From assembly GCA_004293815.1 (NCBI GenBank), contig RDZD01000011.1:92040-156039 (forward strand): 64,000 bases of DNA, given 5' to 3'. The position numbers and the translations under genes were made by a program. Shown piece after piece: positions 35,069 through 42,759 of this stretch; the first letter of the stretch is position 1; each line of letters opens with the position of its first letter. The DNA is from Cytophagales bacterium (GTDB lineage: Bacteria; Bacteroidota; Bacteroidia; Cytophagales; Bernardetiaceae). The notes under the pieces are model-generated. The model did no database searches, had not been told where the DNA came from, and worked only from the letters and a program-made list of their open reading frames with translations.

Positions 35069-35590
35069 ATGGATGTAATTGTTTTAGGTTTTTTTAATAG
35101 TGAAGATGCTAAACTTGTTGAAGAAGTGGCAATTAAAAATGATTTATTGGTGGTTTGGAATTACCAGCAATATAACATTGATTCTGAAATTGGACTAAAG
35201 GATATGGAAAAATATTATAAATTATACAGAACAGGTATTTTGATAGACAAAAATCTGCCAGATGAAGAGCTATTTTCTTCATATTCATTGATATATGAAG
35301 TTAGTGATTATTTTATGGCTACCGAATGGAACAATGAAACACCAAGAAATCCAAAGCTGTATAATTTTTTTGATGCTTTAAATGAGAGTAATCTTAAAAA
35401 GTTAATTGTGACTTTTGCAGACGAGTGGGTTGAAAATACAACTGTAAAGATTGAAAGTATGAATTTCGGCTGTGTTAAGAGTAGATTAAACAGTGCCTAT
35501 GTTTGGTGTTTTGGATATAGAAATCTTGCTAAAAACACTGAAAGCAGAGACGATTTTCACCCATTAGTTTTGGAGTTAGAAAGGAATTAG
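35069..35590 (+). CDS. Putative immunity protein 3 (unrecognised family)
   Basis: 173 aa, AT-rich, acidic, no signal peptide. It starts 2 nt after the stop of toxin module 3, the tightest spacing in the array apart from the overlap in cassette 4. No known family recognised; visible features are a short alpha/beta start ('MDVIVLGFFNSEDAKLVEEV') and an aromatic-rich end ('SAYVWCFGYRNLAKN'). Immunity is inferred from position only. Confidence 0.5.
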   Translation: MDVIVLGFFNSEDAKLVEEVAIKNDLLVVWNYQQYNIDSEIGLKDMEKYYKLYRTGILIDKNLPDEELFSSYSLIYEVSDYFMATEWNNETPRNPKLYNFFDALNESNLKKLIVTFADEWVENTTVKIESMNFGCVKSRLNSAYVWCFGYRNLAKNTESRDDFHPLVLELERN

Positions 35591-35688
35591 CATAACGAAA
35601 ACGCCAGGCATTTAGCTTGGCGTTTTATATTACAGAGTACAATAAAACTCTTGGCGCAGACCCCAAAAAGAAAAATAAAAAATCTTTT

Positions 35689-35864
35689 TTCCAAACAAAA
35701 AATCTTCCTAACTTGCGTTTGAAAGCAAAGGCTTTCGGACGTTCTTTGATTTGCGCTGGCAGAATTTTTCTGGGAGGTGTACCTTTGTTGTTAAATTAAA
35801 GGACACCAAAAAGGGTAAAAACAGCTCAAAACTATTATTGATGCTGTAAAGGCCGCTAGGGGGG
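35689..35864 (+). repeat. Cassette-leader repeat, copy 4 (second linker type)
   Basis: Shares the first ~90 nt with copies 1-3 (TTCCAAAC ... CTGGGAGGTGT) but then switches to a different ~90-nt tail shared only with copy 5, ending 'DAVKAA' in one frame. It carries a 5-nt duplication relative to copy 5 (TTAAATTAAAGG against TTAAAGG). Ends GCCGCTAGGGGGG. Confidence 0.85.
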
Positions 35865-36159
35865 AAGACAATTTAGTCGATTTCCTAATGCGACTAAAAA
35901 GTTTGCAAAACACGCAGATGATTTTACATCAATAAGCGATGTAAATGTCTATTACAGAAGGGCCGTTTCTTTAGCGGATAGCAAAGTAGGTGGAAATATT
36001 TTAGGATTTACAAGTAAAGAAGGCTGGATGTTTAGGATGAATTCAAAAACTGGGGAGTTTTTGACTATTAATCCAACTGGAGAAATAACCACTTTTTATA
36101 GAAGATTAAATAGCCCTGCGGAATACTGGGCAGAACAAGTATCGAAATATGGAAAATAG
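35860..36159 (+). CDS. Orphan toxin C-terminal module 4 (BECR/RelE-like fold candidate), no start codon
   Basis: Open for 99 codons directly after a TAG that lies in the junction G-tract; no start codon precedes the domain. Residues read 'RFPNATKKFAKHADDFTSIS', then 'RRAVSLADSKVGGNILGFTS', 'EGWMFRMNSKTGEFLTINPT', 'GEITTFYRRLNSPAEYWAEQ'. The ending 'G-E-F-x-x-x-N-x-x-G-x-I-x-T-F-Y' is common in barnase/EndoU/colicin/RelE-type RNase tips. Relative to the repeat's 'DAVKAA' frame the domain is shifted by one base, as if the G-tract had gained or lost a G. Its stop overlaps the ATG of the CPCC gene by 11 nt. Confidence 0.55.
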   Translation, partial: GGRQFSRFPNATKKFAKHADDFTSISDVNVYYRRAVSLADSKVGGNILGFTSKEGWMFRMNSKTGEFLTINPTGEITTFYRRLNSPAEYWAEQVSKYGK

Positions 36160-36406
36160 GACAAACAAATACGGTAAGTACGGTTGCGCATGTTGCGGAT
36201 ATTATACTATTACTGAAATAAAAGAAACTTGCCCTGTTTGTTTCTGGGAAGAGGATTTTTATCAAGAAGAACAAATTGATGATAATGGTGGTCCAAATTT
36301 GGTTTCATTACGGCAATCAAGAGAAAATTTTTTAAAATTTGGAGCAATAGAAGAACGATTCATAAATGATGTAAGAAAACCGAATAACAATGAAATGAAG
36401 AAATAG
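36149..36406 (+). CDS. CPCC-type cysteine-rich protein, probable immunity protein 4
   Basis: 85 aa. Matches the Cys_rich_CPCC family: 'KYGCACCGYYTITE' (CxCC form instead of the usual CPCC), 'CPVCFWEEDFYQEEQ', 'GGPNLVSLRQSRENFLKFGA', ending 'RKP'. The cysteines would bind zinc. Members often follow polymorphic-toxin tips, which fits the 11-nt overlap with toxin module 4. The family call is firm; the immunity role is inferred from context. Confidence 0.75.
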   Translation: MENRTNKYGKYGCACCGYYTITEIKETCPVCFWEEDFYQEEQIDDNGGPNLVSLRQSRENFLKFGAIEERFINDVRKPNNNEMKK

Positions 36407-36426
36407 ATTTTGTTGTCGCTAAGACG

Positions 36427-36663
36427 ACTACGAGCTCTCTTTACCGTCCTTGGCACTCTTCACCCAAGAAGAGCAAAGAAAAATTTTCTCTCATCCTTTT
36501 CCAAACAAAAAAAACTTCCTAACTTGCATTTGAAAGCAAAGGCTTTCGGACGTTCTTTGATTTGCGCTGGCAGAATTCTTCTGGGAGGTGTACCTTTGTT
36601 GTTAAAGGACACCAAAAAGGGTAAAAACAGCTCAAAACTATTATTGATGCTGTAAAGGCCGCC
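36427..36663 (+). repeat. Cassette-leader repeat, copy 5 (second linker type, extended form)
   Basis: Begins with the CCTTGGCACTCTTCACCCA block related to the upstream part of copies 2-3, continues through the shared core (from 36499) and ends with the tail shared with copy 4, TGTAAAGGCCGCC. Within the tail a TAA at about 36621 closes the toxin frame. Confidence 0.85.
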
Positions 36664-36672
36664 GAAAAAAGC

Positions 36673-37062
36673 ATGCCAGCGGGGATAGCTAATGAGGTAG
36701 CGGAAGAAGTTGTAGCTAAGGGGGGATTCAATGCTACATCTTTTGCAGATGAGATAGTTACACTTAATAAGGCAACCGATGGCGGTGGAATTTTATTAAA
36801 TGGGACACCATCCTCTGCAATAAATTCAGCAATGTATTATGAAACTGCTGCTGAACAAGGAGCATCTATATTTAGATCTATATCCGGAGGGCATATGTTT
36901 ATGAATGGGAATAAAAGAACTGCTGTTGCAGCATTTCAATCTTTTGCTAATCAACACGGCTTAAAAACGGTTAGCCAGCAACAAATGATGAATGTAGCAA
37001 CACAAGTAGCCACAGGAAAAGTTACGGATGTATCACAGATTTCAAAAATGTTAATCAAATAA
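36673..37062 (+). CDS. Fic/Doc-family toxin module 5
   Basis: 129 aa from ATG 36673, the one toxin module of the array with an ATG close to its start. Fic/Doc motif at residues 74-82: 'HMFMNGNKRTA', close to the 'H-x-F-x-(D/N)-x-N-K-R-T-A' of Doc-type proteins, preceded by helices typical of the fold. Doc proteins phosphorylate EF-Tu; other Fic proteins AMPylate targets. A second junction motif, GTAGCTAAGGGGGG ('VAKGG'), lies inside at 36713-36726, so residues before it may belong to the leader and the true domain may start at 'FNATSFADEIV'. Followed 3 nt later by a small probable immunity gene. Confidence 0.75.
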   Translation: MPAGIANEVAEEVVAKGGFNATSFADEIVTLNKATDGGGILLNGTPSSAINSAMYYETAAEQGASIFRSISGGHMFMNGNKRTAVAAFQSFANQHGLKTVSQQQMMNVATQVATGKVTDVSQISKMLIK

Positions 37063-37065
37063 TAA

Positions 37066-37314
37066 ATGAAATTAATAAAAGAAATAATAGAAAATCAAAA
37101 TCCTACGATAGAAGATTTAATTAACTGCTTTGAAAAAATAAAACAAAATGGAGAAGTAGCTGTAATTAAATTTGATGGTGAAAGAGAAAGTGATGAATAC
37201 ACAGTATTTGTTTCTTTTCCAAAAGGCGAAAGAGAAATGATACGAGCGGATGAAAGTGATTTAAAAGTTGCGTTATTAAAAGTATTGACTATGTATGTAA
37301 TAGAGAGCCGCTAA
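37066..37314 (+). CDS. Putative immunity protein 5 (small, acidic)
   Basis: 82 aa, starting 3 nt after the Fic/Doc module. Acidic, with 'EVAVIKFDGERESDEYTVFVSFPKGE' as a likely beta hairpin followed by a helix. No family recognised. Its stop codon is the TAA inside the junction motif CCGCTAAGGGGG (37308-37319), showing that a cassette boundary lies exactly at its end. Antitoxin or immunity role inferred from position. Confidence 0.5.
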   Translation: MKLIKEIIENQNPTIEDLINCFEKIKQNGEVAVIKFDGERESDEYTVFVSFPKGEREMIRADESDLKVALLKVLTMYVIESR

Positions 37315-37365
37315 GGGGGTAATAGAATTAAAGCAGGCTCTATAAGGGCCGTATTATTTTTTTGA
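37315..37365 (+). pseudogene. Remnant of a sixth toxin module, related to module 1
   Basis: Right after the junction GCTAAGGGGG the frame reads 'GGNRIKAGSIRAVLFF' then TGA. Module 1 continues from its own junction with 'GVGRIQAGSLKEF'. The shared R-I-(Q/K)-A-G-S-(L/I)-(K/R) at the same distance from the junction indicates a truncated copy of a module-1-type toxin whose remainder has been lost. Confidence 0.55.
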
Positions 37366-37529
37366 TAATCAGCAATTTGTTTTAGGGGCTATCCTGTTTT
37401 GTAGTAATTTTAGAAAAAGATTTGGCCAAAAGCCTGTATTTTTTTGTTATTTTAAAAATATAGTAGCATTTTTAAAAACGAATTTTAGTACTTCCTGTGT
37501 TTATCCACTCTTGTTTTATAAAAAAAATT

Positions 37530-39968
37530 ATGCTGGCAGATTCGTTTAAAACAAACGCCCAACCCCACAAACGCCTTATTCGCCGTGTAGCAGTGCTTGG
37601 TTCGGGAGTCATGGGCAGCCGAATAGCTTGTCATTTTGCCAATATAGGCTGTGAAGTGGACTTGTTAGACATTGTGCCCACTGCCTTGAGTGCAGAAGAA
37701 ACCAGTGCTGGCCTCACTTTGCAAGATCCTCGCGTGCGTAACCGCATAGCGCAAACAGCTTTAGCCAATACCCTCAAAGCCAATCCTGCACCTCTCTACG
37801 ACCGTAAACATGCCGACCGAATTAGAATAGGCAATTTACAAGACCACTTAAAACGTGTAGAAAAAGCAGACTGGATTATTGAAGCCATCATTGAAAGAGC
37901 AGATCTCAAGCAAGCCCTTTATGAAGAAGTAGAAAAGCACAGAACACCTGGTACGCTTATCAGTACCAACACCTCAGGCATTCCTATTCATATTCTCATA
38001 AAAGGGCGATCTGAGGATTTTAAAGAGCATTTTTGTGGTACGCACTTCTTCAATCCGCCGCGTTATTTGCGCCTTCTCGAGATTATACCTGGCGTGAATA
38101 CCAAGCCTGAGGTGATAGATTTTCTAATGCACTATGGTAGTTTATACTTGGGCAAAGAAACGGTTCTTTGTAAGGATACACCAGCTTTTATTGCCAATCG
38201 TGTAGGTATTTTTGGCATTATGAGCACACTGGCTGCTGTAGAAAAGTTTGGCTTTACAGTCAGCGAAGCCGATGCACTCACAGGCACAATCATAGGACGC
38301 GCCAAATCTGCCACATTCAGAACCCTTGATGTGGTGGGGCTAGATACCCTAGTAAAAGTGGCTACGGGGCTTTATGAAGGTTTGCCGCAAGACGAAGCCA
38401 GAGAGTCCTTCAAAATCCCGCCTACATTACAAAAACTATTGAATAACAATTGGTTGGGTGATAAAACTAAGCAGGGTTATTTCAAAAAGACCAAAGATAC
38501 CACAGGCAAAAAAGAAATACTAGAGCTTAATTTACAAGACTTTACATACCACCAAACTCAAAAAACCGATCTGCCCATACTAAAAAAAGCTAAAGAAATA
38601 GACAACCTTCAAGAACGCATTCGCTTACTAGCTAGCGATAAAAGCAAAATAGGAGAGTTTTATAGACAAATATTTTTTGAGCTTTTTCAGTACGTCAGTT
38701 GCAGAATACCCGAAATTTCAGACGAAATTTACAGAATTGACCAAGCTGTTTGTGCTGGCTTTGGCTGGGACATTGGCCCTTTTGCTATTTGGGACGCGCT
38801 AGGTGTGGCACAAACCCTTGAAGCTATGCAAACCGCAGGGCTAAAACCAGCAAACTGGGTGCAAGAAATGCTCAATAAGCAAAAAACGAGCTTTTATACC
38901 ATTCAAAATGGTAAAACGCAATATTATGATATCCCAACACAGCAATACAAAACACTTGCTGCCAGCGAAGGCTTTATCATTCTGGATAATATCCGAAAGA
39001 CCAATAAAATTTGGGGCAATGAAGGCTGTTCTTTGTTTGATTTGGGAGAGGGCATAGTAGGCTTAGAGTTTCACTCTAAGATGAACACCATTGGCGCGGA
39101 AGTGCTTGGTGGCATACAGACCGCTATTTCTATGGCTGAAAAAAGCTTTTTGGGTTTAGTCATAGGCAATGACAGTCCCAATTTTTCAGCTGGCGCAAAT
39201 CTGGGTGTGCTCTATATGTATGGTTGTGAGCAAGAATACGATGAAATAGACCTCATGGTGAGACAGTTTCAGCAAACGATGATGGCGGTACGTTACTCGG
39301 GTATTCCTGTGGTGGCTGCCACGGCGGGCTTGGTTTTAGGTGGTGGTTGTGAGCTTTGTCTACACGCCGACGCGGTAGTCTCTAATCCAGAATCTTATGT
39401 GGGTTTAGTAGAATTTGGAGCTGGTGTGATTCCTGCTGGCGGCGGTAGCAAAGAAATGGTTTTGCGAACTGCCAGCACTTATGTGCAGGATGATCCCGAA
39501 ATCAATAAATTGCAACAAGCCTATATGAATATCGCTACAGCCAGAGTGTCTACTTCTGCTGCCGAAGCCTTGAACATGAACTATTTCCGCACTTCAGATG
39601 TTGTCGTTATGGATCGTTCACGTTTGCTTTTGGCTGCCAAACAAAAGGCTCTTGAGTTGGCGCAGCGCGGCTACACACAGCCGATAAAGCGCACTGATAT
39701 ACGTGTACAAGGACGTTCAGCTATGGCTACTTTCCGTGCGGGTGCGGTAGGTATGCAATATGGCCATTACATTAGCGAACATGATCTTAAAATTGCAGAC
39801 AAATTGGCTTGGGTGATGAGTGGCGGTAATCTATCAGGGCCTGCACTGGTGAGCGAAGATTATCTGCTAGACCTAGAGCGCGAAGCATTTGTGAGTTTGA
39901 CAGGCGAAAAGAAAACCCTAGAGCGCATTCAAAGTATTCTTTTCAAAGGGAAACCACTCCGCAACTAA
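37530..39968 (+). CDS. 3-hydroxyacyl-CoA dehydrogenase / enoyl-CoA hydratase fusion (FadN-like)
   Basis: 812 aa. Beta-oxidation enzyme, cytosolic. N-terminal dehydrogenase with NAD motif 'VAVLGSGVMGSRIACHFA' and catalytic segment 'FCGTHFFNPPRYLRLLEII'. Second dehydrogenase domain follows, then a C-terminal crotonase domain ('GNDSPNFSAGANLGVLYM', 'AATAGLVLGGGCELCLHADA' for the oxyanion hole). The order (dehydrogenase first, hydratase last) is that of FadN, opposite to E. coli FadB. A GTG at 37497 is in frame, but ATG 37530 gives the usual N-terminus. A thiolase or acyl-CoA dehydrogenase, often the neighbour, is absent here. Confidence 0.9.
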   Translation: MLADSFKTNAQPHKRLIRRVAVLGSGVMGSRIACHFANIGCEVDLLDIVPTALSAEETSAGLTLQDPRVRNRIAQTALANTLKANPAPLYDRKHADRIRIGNLQDHLKRVEKADWIIEAIIERADLKQALYEEVEKHRTPGTLISTNTSGIPIHILIKGRSEDFKEHFCGTHFFNPPRYLRLLEIIPGVNTKPEVIDFLMHYGSLYLGKETVLCKDTPAFIANRVGIFGIMSTLAAVEKFGFTVSEADALTGTIIGRAKSATFRTLDVVGLDTLVKVATGLYEGLPQDEARESFKIPPTLQKLLNNNWLGDKTKQGYFKKTKDTTGKKEILELNLQDFTYHQTQKTDLPILKKAKEIDNLQERIRLLASDKSKIGEFYRQIFFELFQYVSCRIPEISDEIYRIDQAVCAGFGWDIGPFAIWDALGVAQTLEAMQTAGLKPANWVQEMLNKQKTSFYTIQNGKTQYYDIPTQQYKTLAASEGFIILDNIRKTNKIWGNEGCSLFDLGEGIVGLEFHSKMNTIGAEVLGGIQTAISMAEKSFLGLVIGNDSPNFSAGANLGVLYMYGCEQEYDEIDLMVRQFQQTMMAVRYSGIPVVAATAGLVLGGGCELCLHADAVVSNPESYVGLVEFGAGVIPAGGGSKEMVLRTASTYVQDDPEINKLQQAYMNIATARVSTSAAEALNMNYFRTSDVVVMDRSRLLLAAKQKALELAQRGYTQPIKRTDIRVQGRSAMATFRAGAVGMQYGHYISEHDLKIADKLAWVMSGGNLSGPALVSEDYLLDLEREAFVSLTGEKKTLERIQSILFKGKPLRN

Positions 39969-40022
39969 ATGCTTGATTGAATTTAATCATTTTCTATAAA
40001 ACGCCTTTGTTGCTTTGCGTTG

Positions 40023-40071
40023 AAGCCCACAAAAGTATCTTTTGATGCTCCAAAGATACTTTTATGGGCTT
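40023..40071 (+). repeat. Long palindrome upstream of the RAYT gene (terminator or REP-like element)
   Basis: Arms 40023-40042 and 40052-40071 are complementary over 20 bp with one mismatch, loop 9 nt, followed by TTTT. It lies 55 nt after the FadN-like stop and 84 nt before the RAYT start. It could be a simple terminator. Because RAYT proteins act on neighbouring REP palindromes, it could also be their target. The sequence cannot decide. Confidence 0.55.
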
Positions 40072-40154
40072 TTGACCAACAACTGTTGTTTTGTTTTCGT
40101 ATAAAAGCCGTATTTTAACGTTTCATTCTTTGTTTTTATAACCTTCAAACTCGT

Positions 40155-40814
40155 ATGCAAACCCTTAGGCCCAATCCTGTTCTTTTTGACACCCAACTTG
40201 CAATGGTGGAAAGAAAAGGGCTAACGCTATTTGTTACATACCGTTTGAACCATTCTATTCCGCTTGCCACGCTAGATAAACTGCGCCAAGAATACGAGGC
40301 TGACGAGTCGGCTATTGTGCTCCGCTATACAGACCAAGACCAAAAGAAAGAAGAGCTTTATAAGGCTCAAAAGCGGTATTTTGGAAAGTTTGATGCCTAT
40401 TTAGATCAACAAAAAGAGCCTAAGTATAAGCTCACAGAGGCCAAAATGTGCGATTTTCTGATGGAAGGGATTCATAAAATGGCTGATAGTTATTTTGACC
40501 TATGGGCCTTTGTGGTGATGCCCAATCACGTACATTTGCTGATGAGCATAGCCCATGCAGAAGTGCCTTTTTTTGATATTTTACAGCAGCACAAACGCCT
40601 AACAACTTTGTTTGCCCAAAGGCTTTATCAGGAAAAATTCAAGCTGTGGGCACATGAAAGTTATGACCATTTGGTCAGAGACCAAGGGGAGTTTGAGCGT
40701 ATAGTACGCTACATGATGAATAATCCCATCAAAGCGGGCTGGGTAAATAACTGGCAGGAGTGGCCATACCGCTACTGCAATAGCCGTTTGCTTTTGCGCC
40801 AACAAGAAGATTAA
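40155..40814 (+). CDS. REP-associated tyrosine transposase (RAYT, Y1/HUH superfamily)
   Basis: 219 aa. HUH motif 'PNHVHLL' with H125 and H127, and the catalytic tyrosine Y170 in 'HESYDHLVRDQGEFERIVRYM'. The C-terminus 'NNPIKAGWVNNWQEWPYRY' is the RAYT form. RAYTs are single-copy domesticated relatives of IS200/IS605 transposases that bind and cut REP palindromes as single strands. No terminal repeats of an insertion sequence were found. The palindrome at 40023-40071 is the nearest candidate substrate. Confidence 0.9.
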   Translation: MQTLRPNPVLFDTQLAMVERKGLTLFVTYRLNHSIPLATLDKLRQEYEADESAIVLRYTDQDQKKEELYKAQKRYFGKFDAYLDQQKEPKYKLTEAKMCDFLMEGIHKMADSYFDLWAFVVMPNHVHLLMSIAHAEVPFFDILQQHKRLTTLFAQRLYQEKFKLWAHESYDHLVRDQGEFERIVRYMMNNPIKAGWVNNWQEWPYRYCNSRLLLRQQED

Positions 40815-40873
40815 CGAGCCTTGCCCCTCCTTATCTGCAATTTATGACTCAAAAAATATTGTATTGGGTGGCC

Positions 40874-40905
40874 TTTGTATTGCTTTCAATGTTTAACTAC
40901 CTTTG
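40874..40905 (+). promoter_or_regulatory. Bacteroidota-type promoter for the C1 peptidase gene
   Basis: TTTG at 40874-40877, 20 nt, TACCTTTG at 40898-40905 (exact -7 match). ATG 40953 follows after 47 nt. Confidence 0.55.
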
Positions 40906-40952
40906 CCTCTGTTGAGTTTATAGTTGTTCAATTTTAATCACATCTCTGTATT

Positions 40953-42212
40953 ATGTTCACATACAAATCATTAGGAGCTGCGCTTTTACTCTGTGCCGCC
41001 GTATTGCCTTTGGCCGCGCAAAACACCAAAGACAAGGGTGTTTTCATGGAAAATAAAGGAGGTTACTACCAAAACACGATTCTGCGCGACATCAACGCTT
41101 ACGACGAAAGCCAAGCTCTCCCCGAAGCACCACCCAAACGCTTCAAGGTGGATTTAAGCCAAGCCCAGCTACCCACCGAACCCGATAAATACAAACAGGT
41201 ATGGCACCATAAGCCCACTTCACAGGGAAGAACTGGCTCTTGCTGGTGTTTTTCTACCACATCTTTTTTTGAGAGTGAGGTCAAACGATTAAGCGGCAAA
41301 GAGGTACGTCTTTCAGAAATGTTTGTTGTTTATTATGAGTACGTGGAGCGTGCCGAGTATTTTGTTCAAACCAGAGGTAAAATGCATTTAGGCGAAGGCA
41401 GCGAAACGAACGCCGTGTATAAACTCTACAAAAAGTATGGTGTTGTGCCACATGAAGCCTACACGGGACTCAAAAACAATCAAAAGTTTCACAACCATGA
41501 GGATATGTTTGCAGAAATTGAGCGTTATTTAGCTTCAGTCAAAGAGCGCAATGCTTGGAATAAAACTGAGGTGGTGAGTACGGTTAAGTCTATTCTCAAC
41601 TTCTACATGGGCGAGCCGCCAACAACTGTGCGCGTCAATGGCAAGGATATGAGTCCTAAAACCTACATGGAACAGGAATTGAAACTCAAACCAGACGATT
41701 ATGTGGATTTGATGTCGCTTATGGAGGTACCTTATTACAAACAAGGTGAATACAAAGTACCTGACAACTGGTGGCGTGATGCGACGTATTACAATGTGCC
41801 TTTGGACGGTTTTATGACGGCTGTTAAAAACGCCATTATGGCAGGTTATAGCATTTCAATAGGTGGCGACACTTCAGAGTCAGGTTTTGAAACTGGTAAG
41901 CAAGTAGCCATAGTACCTTCTTATGATATTCCTTCGGAATACATAGACGAACACGCTCGCCAGTTCCGCTTTTTGAACGGCACTACCACCGACGACCATG
42001 CCATGCACCTTGTGGGCTATCAAGAGTTTAATGGCAAAACTTGGTATCTGGTTAAAGACTCCGGAGCAGGCTCACGCAATTGCGGCGAAACTTGCAAGCA
42101 GTTCGGCTACTACTTCATACACGAAGACTATGTAAAGCTTAAAATGATGACCTTTACCGTGCACCGCGACGCTGTAAAAGACTTACTCAAGAGCTTTACT
42201 GCCAAACCTTAA
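40953..42212 (+). CDS. C1-family cysteine peptidase (bleomycin hydrolase / aminopeptidase C-like), exported
   Basis: 419 aa with a signal peptide ('MFTYKSLGAALLLCAAVLPL', cleavage near 'AAQ'). Papain-like core with oxyanion Q91 and nucleophile C97 in 'SQGRTGSCWCFS', and catalytic H349 in 'DDHAMHLVGY'. The third residue, normally Asn in 'N-S-W/G', is D369 in 'LVKDSGAGS', so the triad is C-H-D. The mid-region 'GEGSETNAVYKLYKKYGVVP' is typical of the bleomycin-hydrolase branch. Likely a periplasmic or surface peptidase. Monocistronic with its own promoter. Confidence 0.88.
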   Translation: MFTYKSLGAALLLCAAVLPLAAQNTKDKGVFMENKGGYYQNTILRDINAYDESQALPEAPPKRFKVDLSQAQLPTEPDKYKQVWHHKPTSQGRTGSCWCFSTTSFFESEVKRLSGKEVRLSEMFVVYYEYVERAEYFVQTRGKMHLGEGSETNAVYKLYKKYGVVPHEAYTGLKNNQKFHNHEDMFAEIERYLASVKERNAWNKTEVVSTVKSILNFYMGEPPTTVRVNGKDMSPKTYMEQELKLKPDDYVDLMSLMEVPYYKQGEYKVPDNWWRDATYYNVPLDGFMTAVKNAIMAGYSISIGGDTSESGFETGKQVAIVPSYDIPSEYIDEHARQFRFLNGTTTDDHAMHLVGYQEFNGKTWYLVKDSGAGSRNCGETCKQFGYYFIHEDYVKLKMMTFTVHRDAVKDLLKSFTAKP

Positions 42213-42289
42213 ACCTAAAAACTCTGATTAAACCAGCCACAAAAGAAGAAAAAAAAGTACCAGATTTTTTTTTCTTTGAAATATTTAGC

Positions 42290-42297
42290 TACCTTTG
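42290..42297 (+). promoter_or_regulatory. Candidate -7 box TACCTTTG for the tRNA gene
   Basis: An exact TAnnTTTG match ending 18 nt before the tRNA 5' end. A TTTG lies only 11 nt upstream of it, which is too near; the proper -33 position is a T run. Supported by position rather than a full promoter. Confidence 0.4.
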
Positions 42298-42315
42298 CAC
42301 TCGTATTTCAAACGA

Positions 42316-42389
<74 letters not shown>

Positions 42390-42397
42390 CATGTATC

Positions 42398-42438
42398 AAA
42401 AAGACCTTGTCAATAGAAATTGACAAGGTCTTTTTTTT
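42398..42438 (+). terminator. Rho-independent terminator after tRNA-Met
   Basis: AAAGACCTTGTCAA pairs perfectly with TTGACAAGGTCTTT around the 6-nt loop TAGAAA, followed by eight T residues. It starts 9 nt after the tRNA. Confidence 0.93.
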
Positions 42439-42759
42439 AGGATATGTTTTTAGAATATTATGACAGAGGCGCAATAATGCTTTATGAAATTTTGCTGGTA
42501 TAAAAAAAGAAGTCATAAGAATTCTCTGAGTTAATCATCCAAAACTGGCAGCTAGCTACGTAAAATAGCAGTAATTTCGCTAATTATGGCTAAACTGAAA
42601 CAGACTTTTACCGTCTTTAGGAATAAAAAGTTAGGCTCTTCACAATGTTTTGTTAAATACGCTTTTGGGCATAAGACTTGCGGAATGAAAGACTGAACAC
42701 ATCAGTTGTTGTATTTTATTAAAATTTCTATTTAAATTTACCAAAAAAACATTGCAATC
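42439..42759 (+). other. Intergenic region after the tRNA terminator
   Basis: About 320 nt of A/T-rich sequence. No second tRNA, repeat or credible frame was found. The upstream region of the small exported-protein gene at 42760 lies here, but no clear TAnnTTTG box is visible. Confidence 0.45.

Noticed and set aside
36410..36655. Plus-strand frame spanning cassette-leader copy 5 ('..KAKAFGRSLICAGRIFLGG..')
   Set aside because: The frame lies almost wholly in the repeat and ends at different points in each copy, with no constant protein. It is probably a by-product of the repeat.
32441..37365. CRISPR-like or integron-like array
   Set aside because: Repeats are 180-280 nt and the intervening parts are 700-1000 nt with coding pairs. 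There is no integrase, no cas gene and no attC-like core site. The tip/immunity cassette reading fits better.
31357..37496. Prophage or insertion-sequence origin of the AT-rich cassette region
   Set aside because: No integrase, phage structural gene, transposase or terminal repeats were found within it. The nearest transposase-like gene (RAYT) is outside and is a domesticated type.
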